Shown here: positions 12,982 to 24,900 of the stretch, piece after piece
How positions within the stretch are numbered: the stretch's first letter is position 1
Layout of the letters: each line of letters begins with the position of its first letter
Assembly: GCA_033060915.1 (NCBI GenBank)
Contig: CM065396.1
Location: forward strand, 3,407,501-3,471,500
Length of the DNA stretch: 64,000 nt
Reading direction: 5' to 3'
Origin: Euryodendron excelsum
Taxonomy: Eukaryota; Streptophyta; Magnoliopsida; Ericales; Pentaphylacaceae
Made by a program: the position numbers and the translations under genes
Notes under the pieces: model-generated
Told to the model about the DNA's origin: nothing
What the model saw: only the letters and a program-made list of their open reading frames with translations
The model's database searches: none

Positions 12982-15900
12982 GTGGTGTGTAGTTAGGGAG
13001 TTTTATATGGGGACATGGGAGGAATGTGGGTGGCTTTTAAGGGTAGAAGAGTAAATGCACACGGCCCATTAAAGCTCTGCTACAATAACAAAAGCTAGAA
13101 AAGCATGGCAGGATCAAGCTTTTTTGGGTCAAAAAAGTAGAAAAGCTAGGCCATAGAAGCTTGATGCCAAACGGGCTGATCTTTTTTAAAACTATAGAGC
13201 AAAAAGCTGGGCAAATAAGCCCAATCAAACAGGCCCTTAATTTGTTAGGTAAGGACCTAAACAATGCATATCAAGCTCTCCAACACTTCCATCACATGCA
13301 ACCCAGCTTTGCATGCGGAGATGCAACATACAGACCAGAGGGAAATAGAATGCAATCGGGGAAGAAATGCATAGAGAGACTTGTGCTCAAGACCTCTTTC
13401 CAACCAGAGCTCTGATACCATGTTAAGTCATCACTTGACCTAAAAACTTAAGTTGTTAGGTAAGGGTCTAAATAATGCATATCAAGCTCTCCAACTATTA
13501 GAAACTTATTTCATATCATGTAATTGTACTGATGCATACACACACACATGGATGTACTTAATCATATATTAGGAGAAGGAGAGAGGGATTATGATGGGGG
13601 ACCCTCACAAATATACCTACTATGGGAGCTATAGGTGAAAGATATAGGGAACTATGGATTTGGATTGAGTGGAGCATGATGCAAAGTAGTATTTGAAATG
13701 TCCTATGCCCTTATAAAATTAAGACACATGCACTTATATGAGATCCGAAAACTTAACCTTCTCTTCACCAGGCATTTTATGTTTGATTAGCTTATGATTG
13801 TAAATTTTTTGTAGCTAAGAGTTTGAGGTCTTACACATAGGTTAGAGCTGCTACTGTATGTATCATGAGATGAAATTTGAAATGAAGATGTAGGCGTCCA
13901 GTAACTTGGTCATGGGATGTGAAAAATAGAAAATATAGCTATATAAAACTATGTGGTCTAACTTAGAGGAGGCAAGCCAAATGCTACCAGGATTTGAACT
14001 TACAGTATGAGTAAATTTGTTGATTTCTTATGAATTCAAATAGTTGGGTGTATTAAAGAGTAGGTAATGAAGTTCTTAAAAAGTACAAAAAAGACCAGAT
14101 AATATAAAGAAAGTAGTGGTGAAGTTGGTAGTACTAAAGTGAAATTTTGTGTGATGTTGTAGTGGCAATTAGTGGCTAAAGAAGGAAGCTAAGAAAGTGG
14201 GTGAGCCTAATCTAAAAGTTCATGATAAGCCTTGATGCATGTATGGTAAAGTATGGAGAGAGTATGTATGCAAACTTACTAGGGATGGAAAAAAATAGGA
14301 ACTTAAGATTTTAAACAAACAAAGAGGGCACATAATTTTAGGAGAGAAGGGGAGAGGAATGAAAGGTGGACAAATCATTTTAGCTTTATTCCATTACTTT
14401 CCTGAATTTGGATCTTTCGAGAAAAGCCTTAATGCTACTTTTGTTGTTTTAATCCCAAAAAAAGGAGGGGCGATGGAGCTGAAGGATTTCAGACCTATTA
14501 GTCTTATGGGGGTGCATCTATAAGGTTCTGGCTAGAGTCCTTGCACACAGAATGAGGAAAGTGGTGGGACATGTGGTTTCAGAATCACAAAATACAGCTG
14601 TAGGGGGTAGGCAAATTTTGGATGCAGTCCTTGTTGTTAATGAAGTGGTGGACTCTAGATCGCGCAGTGGTATGGGTTATTATGTAAATTAGACATTGAA
14701 AAGGCGTATGACAACGTGAATTGGGAATTCCTCATTTATTTGAAGGAGCGGATGGGTTTCGGGAAAAAATGAAGGAAGTGGATACACTACTGTATTTCAA
14801 CTGTCAATTCTCCATTTTGGTGAATGGTACTCTAGTAGGATTCTTTCCTAGCTCGAGGCGCTTAAGGTAGGGAGATCTTCTATCCTCGTTTTGTTTATTC
14901 TCGTTATAGAGGCTCTTAGCAGAATGATTAAGAGGAAGGTGCAGGGAGGATTGATCACTGGCTTCGAGGTTGACAGGATGGGGGAAAGTTCTGAGATGAT
15001 TTCTCATTTACTATTTAGTTATCTTTTGTAGATGTAGTATAGAGATTCTTTGTATACATCCATTGTACCCGTTTCCCTCTTCATGGTTTATAGAAGTATT
15101 TATTTATCAAAAAAATAGTTACCTGTAAGAATTGGGGAAGTAGTCTAATTTAGGAGTTATGTGACACCAAGGTTTGGAAACGATCACAATTCCCAGATAA
15201 CAAGAATAATTTTAATATAGTAGAGTTACGGAAACTTTGAAAATGATAAAGGATCTTAGAGATAATGCTATGAAATGTTGACTTAGAAGTTTTTGGGTGA
15301 TATTGGGTGTTTCTATGTAGAAAAGAAGAGTAGACGACCTTCTAGAGTGCCTTATCCTTGTTCAACACATGCCAAAGTGATGGTTGTGAGACACATGCTG
15401 GCACATATATGCATCCAAATGTGTCCTATTATACTTCTAGTTTATTAAAATCGGACACGCTCTAAACACACATTAGGCATACATGTCTATTTTCTAGACA
15501 TACACGAGAAATATCTAGGGTCTTGGCACAAGCTTAAGAAAATAAAATGGAGGTTAAAGATTAAAACAGAGAAAGAATAATGGATTAATCCTTCCTTTGG
15601 GCTTTTTAATATCTAAAACGCTAAACCTTCGTATTTCCAAGTGAAATTTAGGGTTATAAGAAAGAGATGAATAAGAGAATGTAGACGAAATAGAATAGGC
15701 TTAGGGTTACGTGAAGTAATCCCTACACCTTAGCTTTCATATATACTAGTCAAAATATGTAACAAGATTACAAGACTACCCTTATAAGAAAGAGTAGGAA
15801 AATAATAAGCTTTAACTCTCCCCATCAAGCTGGAGCATATAAATCAAATATACCCAGCTTGGAACACAAAGACTAAATAGAAGAACGAGCTAATGGCTTC

Positions 15901-18900
15901 ATGAAAATATCACTTAGCTGAGAGTCGAAACGGAGTTAAGGAGTTAGCAGCCAACATCAAAAAAGAGATCCCCATGCTCAGCATCAAGTTTAATAGTAGA
16001 ATTCATAGGAGTCTCAGCTGGGTGAGAACCCAAGAAGCAGTCTCAGACAAAAGATCAAGGACATATTTCCGTTGAGAGAGAGAAATACCCTAAGAAGAAT
16101 GTGCAACCTCAATCCTAAGGAAATAACGAAGAACACCTAAATCTTTCGTGTGAAACTATGTACTTAAATGATGTTTTAAATCATCAATACCAGCAAAATC
16201 ACTCCCAGAAATGATCATATCATCAACATAAACAATCAACACAATGGTACCAACAGAAGAATGACGAACAAACACAAAGTGATCAGACAACCATAGTTAA
16301 GCACAACGACACTGAATCTATCAAACCATGCACGAGGAGATTGCTTCAAACCATATAGCGCCTTGCGAAAGTGACAAACAAGATTCTCACAACCAGAAAC
16401 CACATAGTCAGGTGCTGATCCATATAAACTTCCTCCTGAAGATCTCCATGAAGAAAGACATTCTTTATATCAAGCTGATATAAGGGCTAGGAGCAAGTAA
16501 CAGCAACCGCCAATAGAATCCGAACGGAATTAAGGCAAGCAACAGGAAAGAAGGTTTCAAGATAATCAACACCATAGGTAGCATTTAGCAACCAAGTGGG
16601 CCTTAAGACGCTTGACAGAGCCATCGGGAAGGTACTTAACAGTATAAACCTAACGACAATCCACCGTTTGTTTGCCATGGGAAAGAGAAGTAAGTTCCCA
16701 AGTCTTATTAGTATAAATGGCACGCATCTCTTCATCTATAGCATGCTTCCAGCCAGTCGAAGATAAAATCTGTTGATAAGAAGCAGGGACAGAAACAAAA
16801 GACAAGGCATAAGCAAAGGAATGGAGAGACGACGAAGTACGATCATAAGACACAAACTGAGCAATAGGATGTTGAGTACAAGTGCGTTTAACTCGATATA
16901 AAGCAATAGGTAGATCGTCAGACTCTGAAGAAGAGAGAGGAACAATAGAAACCTCAGACGAAGAAGATGCAGAAGTTGGGCCATAAGGGACAACCGGGCG
17001 AGTCTTGGATCGCCAGTAAACTTATAATGGAGGATTAGGAACAGGAGAAGAAATGGAGGAAGTGAGGCAGACAACGGTAATGGAAGAGTAGGGGAAGGAA
17101 AAGAGGGCTCCCCCTCATAACAACAAATAAGGTCGGCTGACAAGTCTTGATCTGGGGTAGAAAAGAAGGGTGTAGACTCAAAAAAGGTAACATTGGCGCT
17201 CACAAAGTACCAGCGAGAGAGAGGATAGTAGCAACGATAACCTTTTTGAGTCCGAGAGTACCTAAGGAAAATACACTTGCGAGCTCGAGGAGATAATTTA
17301 TCTAAACCAGGATCAAGATTATGAATGAATGCAACACAACCAAATATATGAGGAGTAATTAAAAATGGAGAAGAATCAGGATATGAGAGAGAGAGGAGAT
17401 TTGTTAGCCAGAACTGCCGAAGGCATCCGATTAACAAGGTGACAAGCAATAAGAACAGCATCCCCCCAAAAGTGTTTTGGAACCTGCATGTTAAATAACA
17501 TGGTGCGAGCAATATCCAATAAATGATGATATTTGCATTCAGCAATACCATTTTGTTGAGATGTATGAACATAGCTCGTTTGGTGAATAATGCCTCGATT
17601 AACATAGAGCGACCGGAGAACAGACTGGGTATATTTTAAGGCATTATCAGAATCCAAAATCTTTATGCATTTACCAAATTGAGTAAGTATCTCATTATAA
17701 AATCACAAAATAATATTAGGTAATTCATATTTCTATTTCATTAAAAACAATCAATTCATGCAGGAATAGTCATCAACAAATATCACAAAATAGAGAAATT
17801 CATTAATAGCAGGAGTTCGAGAAGGACCCTATATGTCCGTATGGACTACATTAAAGGACTCAGACTGACGACAAAAAACATGACTAGGAAATGAACTACG
17901 GTGATACTTTCCTAATTGACAAGCTTTGCACTCTAAACGAGACATGTGACTCAAATTAGGAATAGTTGACTTAAGTTTGGCCAAAAAAGGATGACCCAAA
18001 CGGAAATGCCACTGGAGAGGAGAGATGGTAGCACTCAATGCAGATAAAGTGGTAGGAGAAGAACAAGCTGAATCTAGAAAATACAGGCCGTTCTTCTCTG
18101 CCCTGAACCAATCCTCTTCTTAATCTTGAGGTCCTGAAAGACACATAAAGTAGGAGTAAAGATTATTGAACAATGTAATACTTTAGTCAGTTAATTAACT
18201 AAAAGCAAGTTGAAAGAAAACTGAGGAACATAGAGACTGGAGGGTAAAGAGAGGGAGGCATTAGGATGCAAAACCCCATTACTCCCAACAGGCTGAGAGG
18301 ATCCATCAACCAAAACAATATGATGGTTAAGAGAATGCAAATTAAAGAATAAGAAAGAGTTACCAGACATATGTGAGCTTGCTCCAAAATCAATGACCCA
18401 AGATGGAGAGAAAGTGGCCACACCAACAATATTACCTGAATTAGCTAATGTAGCAGTGGAAGAGGATAGGAGAGTAGGACGCAAAGTCTGAACAATCTCA
18501 CTAAGCTGAGCAACAGAGGAGTGCAATACGTAGACTCTAGACGATATCATTAAGCTGAGTGAGAAGAGCATAAGGGGAACCATCACTAACATGATTCACA
18601 TAGTCGGGCTCACCATACTTTGTCCAACACCATGGCTCTGTATGATTGGTACCACCACAGTGAGTGCACTTAAGATCGTTGTGGCCTTGAGTACCAGGAC
18701 TGTTGCTAGAAGAACCACCACGACTACGAGAAGTACCACAAAAATTGCCATCATGAGAATTGCGGCCTCCGCAACCACGACGACGACGACGACGACGACG
18801 AAAGGAACCACGGCCGCCACTACGAGTAATTAAGGTAGAAGACTCCAAAGAAGGAGAATTAAAGGTATTATGAACAGAAGGTTGTCCCAGAGATGACTGC

Positions 18901-21900
18901 AACAACTGAGAATAAACATTGGCAGCAGTAGGTAGGGTCTCACTAGTAAGAATTTGGTCCTTGAAGCCATGGAGAACAGAATCTAAACTAGAAAGCAAAG
19001 ATGTAATCATAAAATCCTTCCAATGTCGCTTCTGTTCCTCTAAATCAGAAGTAAATGGGCGATGGTTCAACAACTGCTTCCATAAATTCTTGAAAGTACT
19101 ATAATAATCAGACAAGGGCTTCCAAGATTGTTTAATAGTGCAAATCTTCTCATACAGCTCAAAGACCCGGGAAACATTACTCTGCTAGGAAAAGGATTCA
19201 ATGAGAGAATTCCAAATCTTCTTAGATGAATCACAAAATTCAACTGTAGTAGCAATGTGAGGCTCCAAAATGTGCCATAACAACCCCATAACAGCAGAAT
19301 CTTTAGCCAGCCAATCATTAGAAAGGGGGTCATCGATTGAAGGAGGAAGACTGGTGATATATTTCAATTTGCGTTTGCCACGAAGGAAAACTTTCACGGC
19401 ATGAGCCCAGGCATGATAATTCAGACCATCCAATCGCCTGGAGGTAATGGATGGAGGCAAATCATCCTCCTTAACCAGAGAAGATTTGGGTTCGGATGGT
19501 TTGGACTCGGAAATAGCCATAGAAGACAGAGAACTGCACAGTCAACCAACAGGAAGCAACGCCACAAAAGACGCCAACTATTGTGCACAAAACAGTCAAA
19601 ACAAACCAATGAATCAACAAGAAACTAGCAAGGGGTGTAGGAACGCAACCAACAAAGGCCAAACAAGGACCAAACAGCCAAAGCAACCACCACAGAGCCT
19701 CTAGAACATTGTGTCAGCACCAAGTGCAGGAAATCAACCAACAAAAGCCAAAATCGTCCCCACGAGTAGAGCCGACAACCAAAAAAAGGTCAAAACTGCC
19801 ACCAAAATTCAACAAACGAGCAAGAAAACACCAAGAAGGCCTCTAGAGCATCATATTGGCACTCATAGAAGTAGATTCAAGTAGCAAAAAAATTGGGTGA
19901 TGCGCAGAAGGACAAATTGAAAAAAATAGGGCAAAAAATCCAAAAATTATCTAAAAAATCGAACGATGCATCAGATAATTTTTAAAAATTATGAAAAAAA
20001 TCACCATAAGACTCAACACATGCCGACGATTCAGAAAAGGGGGGTCTCAACCTCCAACGACCTTACTGATTGCTAACGTCAACATGACGTCATCCGTACA
20101 AATGATGATGTCAGCCCTAATAGCAGCAAGCAAATTTTTATGATATTTTTTTTTATAGGTTTAAGGTGAGAATCGAGGTGCTCTGATGCCAAGTTGAAGT
20201 GAAACTTAGGGTTAGATGGAATAAGAAGAGAAGACATAAAGAGAATGTAGAGGAAACAGAATAGGCTTAGGGTTACATGAAGTAATCCCTACACTATAGC
20301 TTTCATATATACTAGTCAAAATATGTAACAAGATTACAAGACCACCCTTATAAGAAAGAGTAGGAAAATAGTCAGCTTTAACAATATCCTTATTTCACGA
20401 CATCTGGAAATGCCATATTGGTGTATCTATATCATGTCGTATTCATATCGTTATGCATGTATGCCATTCATACAGATATCACAAATCTAGTTTTGGGTTT
20501 CGGGTGGGGATGGGGGGGGGGGGGGGGGGGGGGGGGGGATGGGAACATTAAATGAAGAAGTTAGCTTAACGGGGAGAGGAAGGGAAGGGGGACAGGCCAC
20601 TGCTGGTGCCCTCTTGCCTTCACCCTTAGATGGCTAGGGCTTCAATATTCGGTTTATGATTGAGAACATAAGCTAGGACTATAGATGAAATACGATGTTG
20701 AGTTGGTTACGTTTAAGGCTAATTTTGGTTTGGGATTAAAAAGGAAAGCTTCATGCAATTTTGGACAAGGTAACACCATGAATGTAGTGCAACAATTGTT
20801 AGGTAAATTAGAGTTAGGATTGAGATTGAGACTGAAGGGTTATAGTTGGGAATAAAGTCGGTGCTATTTGATCTGAAATGCTGGTTTTGGTTATTATGTG
20901 TTTGTAGAGAATATATAATACAGAATAAATGGAAGATAAACTTCATCTAAGATACACTTTAGAATCTCACAGAGTTCTGCTAGGAGTTTGAGGTAGAAGG
21001 GATGCATGAAGTCTCACAAACAAAAATGTGGAGGAGTCTGCACAAGTTTATTTAATTCTAACAAGAAGACGACTTGAAAAACCAGTAACCCAAACCTACT
21101 AACTTGGGCAGGAACTAAGAGAGAAGCTAATAAACTACCCTCTGATTGCAGAATTTCTGAAGTGACCCTGGCAATGGGAAGTCTATTTACTTGAATCAAA
21201 GGGAGAAAAAATGGAGTATGTTTGAAGAAATTTTACTATTATTATATCTATCATTTGACACTGATGGTGGATCTCGTTGTCTGCTAGGGGAGACCCCATG
21301 ACTTTCCCCTCTCCTCTCCTTTTAGCAATAGACTTGCAAGGACAATCTTCAAATGGCTTGTGAGGCCTGCTAAGCTTTTTATGGAACAGAATGGGGGAGA
21401 GTTAATAATCACTATCTTCCAAAGTGCACTAGGAAGTAAAACATTGATAGGGATATGGATAGTGGCATAGTGCAACAAAAGACAGAATAAGAAACTGATG
21501 CACTTACCTAGCACCTTGTGGCAATAAAATAAGTGGACAAGCATTGTTTGTTAAGTGCAACTAAAACTAGAATTCGCTAGTGGAGAGGAGTAATTTTGAC
21601 TCAACTTGATGTGCTAAAAAGATGAGAGGAGATACAAGGACAAGAGGAAAGTTGAAATGCACTATGTCTCCAGAGACAACATTATGGTCATGACTTAATG
21701 GGGAATATGACATTTGACAGAAATAGTTGCAAGTACGAATGTAGCGACATTCGGTTCTTGGACATTTAAGGCTTCTCAAAAGCTTTTAAGGAATAAGAGC
21801 AGCCATACTTTATGTAGGAAAATACTGAGAATATTTAGGTTTAAAGCTGGCATACTTTGTCGTATAGAATGCTCAGGAGTTAAGAAATATGCTTGAAGAG

Positions 21901-24900
21901 GATGTGGGGATGAGCAACGGGTTGTGAAAGAAAGGTATAAGAATTGAATGCACTTATGAGGATTTGAAGATAGACATTGAAGTAGCTAAGAAAAATGTTC
22001 TAAAAGATGATTTGCTCATGTGCAACAAAAACCATAATTTTACTTTAGTATTTTGATTAAACTTGAAGGTCTTATAAGGACAAGGGGATGGCTAATTGAA
22101 TAATGGCTAGGGGATGAGAGTACATGTGAATACATGTCATCCAACAAGGGGGAAGAAGGGATTCCTTTAGCAGATCCCAAAATGGTCAAGATATAATGCT
22201 TTGTAAGCTCTTAATTGAAATTGACGATTGGCTGCTATGTTTCGATCCAAAGTTTATGGTTGTCAGGGCATGATATTCTATGTATTGCTTATAAGGATTT
22301 GAACTAGCAAGACATTACTACTGAAAACCCCCACATATCTGGAGTATAAATGCATGTGCTGAAAAATGAGGAGGGTTAGTGAGGCTGCCGATAGAACATA
22401 TAAGAATTTAGGTGCCACTTACCATTTTAATCTACGTAGGAAGATGTGCTATGTTATAATAAGTGCCGAGAGTTCTCTTATACACCAACCAGTCTTGAGA
22501 GGGTTTTGTTCATGGAACCCATGGGGTAGCCCAGTGGTGTGGAGTGTGAATTCTGAAATGAACCATAAACTCCGACAACTTGGGTTCAACTCTAGATGGT
22601 GATTCCTAGGTTTAACCGATACTTGTGCTTTACGAATAATTTCAGGTATCCGGGGTTTATTCTGCAGGGGTGGATCCAATGTGGCCCTACCTTGGAAGGG
22701 CTCCTTGTCATAAAATAAAATAAAAAACAAAGGTTATGTTCATGGTGTAAGATAATGGTAGCATTGAAAGTGGAGAAGAAAGAGGGTGAAGAATGTGCTG
22801 AGATAGGAAATATGACTAGGTCGGGACAATGCTTCAAACCTGACCATTTGAGAACCACGGTTGTGGCGCTTAATATTGTTTAGTTGTTTGTAGATGATTT
22901 CTTTATTATCTCTACAGTACCTAATTTTCTGATATTTGGTTCTAATGTTTTGTAGAGGTTTTTTCACTTAGTAATTTTCCTAAATATATTTTGCAGGATG
23001 ATGTGGTGTGTATTGGCTGGCAGAATGGTGGGACACAATCAAAGGATGGAAATGAACTCAATCTTTTGGGAGGTACCATTCAAAGTGTACTTGTCAGATT
23101 TATAACTCAATTATGATATACATGAGAGCCTTTCATAATCTCAACTCTATTATTCACTTTTTTCTCAATTTGGATTGTGTCATGAGGCTCCTCTCCCAAG
23201 TTGAGTTATGTTAATTCAAATCTTATGTCCGCAAGCTATCCCTACCTCATCTCTTACCCAATTGATGTTTAACCGAACCCTAAACTTCGGTAGTGGTTTG
23301 GATTAGGGTTTTTACTCAGGATATGAAAGTGATGAGGTTTGTTTTGTCGAAATTGCTGAAAGCCCAAAATTTTTTCTCAATTAGGAGAGTTTCTATGTAA
23401 ACTCATCAACAGTTACTAATTATTAATTCTAGCAAGTCACCATTGCCTTCTCCTTGCTATTTGAGATTATCTGCACAAGCCATTGTTTACCCTTCACAAT
23501 AATATTTGGCCATAGGTTCTACCAGTGGAGGCCATGTTGTCTAATGCCTTACTTCTTTCAAGCCTCATCCTTTGGCCTTCCCTTTGTCCTAGAACATGCA
23601 AGTTGAACCATATGATTCCTAGTCAATGATTTTCATGACTAAATCATCTGATTTATTTTTTATCTTGTTTTAAAGAGATGAGTTCCTTAACTGCCCTCTC
23701 AGACTTACGATTTACACTTCTTTGAATAGATTAGCTAACTAGTCATTCTCTTCCTGACCCTAAAGTACCCATTATGACCTTTTGTAGTTCTTAGTAGTTT
23801 CTTCTATTGATTTCACCAAGGCTTTGCTAGGCTACATAGTCTTCTGCCCTTGTTGTTACTTGTTAGCAGCATGTGGTTATTTTCATAATTTCAGGTCTCT
23901 TCCGTTTTCCATAAAAAATATTGGAGGACAACCAAAAAACCTTTGGAAAAGTCTTGGACATGAATGGTAGAAGGACCAATCATGTACAGATCTGTGTTAA
24001 TCACTTAAAATCATGTTGACAATGTTCAAATATGGTTTTCCTAAATGAGGCCTATGACACCTTGTTTTATGGTCATCTCTATGGTTCATAAGGTGATTAA
24101 AGTTGATTTAGTATCCGATATGATGGGTTTTTATGCAGACCGTGCTCCATAGTTATCAGAGCTTACCTGAATTTTTCTTCAAATATGGGGATAGTAGATT
24201 TCTACTGCCTATCCTCTTAGAGTTTTAAGATGTCAAAAGTGTTACTGTCAGCCATACTGGGGGATGGCACACAAACATTAGCTTCTCTCAGGAAGTGTGC
24301 AAGGACAGTGCTATGTTTAGTTGATCTATAATTAAGATGAAGTAATGTCAGATGCACCTTGCAACATTCATGACAGGATGAGGATGTTTTAGAGTATTTT
24401 TCAGTTACTATTTGTAATCATTCTGAAATCTTTTGTAACATCATATTATTAATGGGTGCACTCTGAATATATTGAGTGGCAATGCTGGAGGCCCTTGATT
24501 ACAGCCAAGATGTTGATTTGATGGACAATGCCATTTGCATTAGGGAAACACTATGTTACCTGGAACGCAAACATTCCAGTTCGTGGAACAATAACAGGAA
24601 CATAGTACGCCACATGCTCTAAAATGTGGTACGATAGGAGTAGACTTGTATTAATTCCACAATTAGAATTTAAGGTAATTTTAGAGTAATTTTTTTACAG
24701 TTATACCTCCCATAAAATATAGTTTATGTTTTTCAAATTAATCATGTAAAAACACATTTCAAGAAGCATTATGACCCATTTTTTTTGCATATTGTTATGC
24801 TAAAACTTCGTTCTCTCTGGATTTTCGCTCATTATATTTGATTTTTTCCCCTCTGTAGGTAACCTTTAAGGAAATAAATAGAGAAAACTTTTAGGATCGC

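Larger units (their letters stand above)
11838..13501 (-). mobile_element. TRIM-type miniature LTR retrotransposon, interrupted by another element
   Basis: Two short direct repeats act as LTRs: 13421-13496 (complete, about 76 bp) and 11843-13285, which is split by a nested element. Next to the right LTR lies TGGTATCAGAGC on the minus strand (13409-13420), the standard initiator-tRNA-Met primer binding site, directly abutting the LTR end ...CTTAACA. The internal part is only about 135 bp (13286-13420) with no ORF. ATTAG occurs on both outer edges (11838-11842 and 13497-13501) as a 5-bp TSD. LTRs, PBS, tiny interior and TSD together define a TRIM. The LTRs are shorter than in most described TRIM families. 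Confidence 0.8.
15639..20383 (-). mobile_element. Copia LTR retrotransposon, two LTRs, degenerate, antisense to host gene
   Basis: A 4.7-kb element in Gag-protease-integrase-RT order on the minus strand, with LTRs of about 180 bp at each end. The PBS, TTGGCATCAGAGC on the minus strand (20180-20192), is one base from the standard Met-tRNA site. A purine-rich PPT (minus strand TTGATGGGGAGAG) lies at 15816-15830. Over about 150 well-aligned LTR bases I count about eight differences by eye plus a small indel, so it is fairly young but not fresh. Coding frames carry stops and frameshifts and most of RNase H is missing. A convincing TSD was not found; the nearest is the imperfect pair GGATAT/GGAAAT read on the minus strand. 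Confidence 0.9.
9483..22996 (+). other. 13.5-kb intron dominated by nested mobile elements
   Basis: Flanked by donor ATGTAAGT and acceptor ATATTTTGCAG. In order it holds a foldback at 10361-10465, a degenerate GAGCTCAA/AGCCCAACC-rich relic at 11340-11490, a TRIM with nested element (11838-13501), a LINE RT fragment (14390-15117), an antisense Copia element (15639-20383), a 27-base G run and a SINE (22516-22736). No host coding sequence was seen. The remaining stretches are unassigned. Confidence 0.8.

Noticed and set aside
16736..17605. Long open frame (289 codons) on the minus strand
   Set aside because: It is leucine-rich, out of frame with the integrase/RT blocks, and lies inside the Copia element. 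It is a shadow frame, not a separate gene.
15630..20390. Target-site duplication for the Copia element
   Set aside because: The best pair (GGATAT/GGAAAT on the minus strand) has a mismatch, and LTR ends are eroded, so I do not call it.
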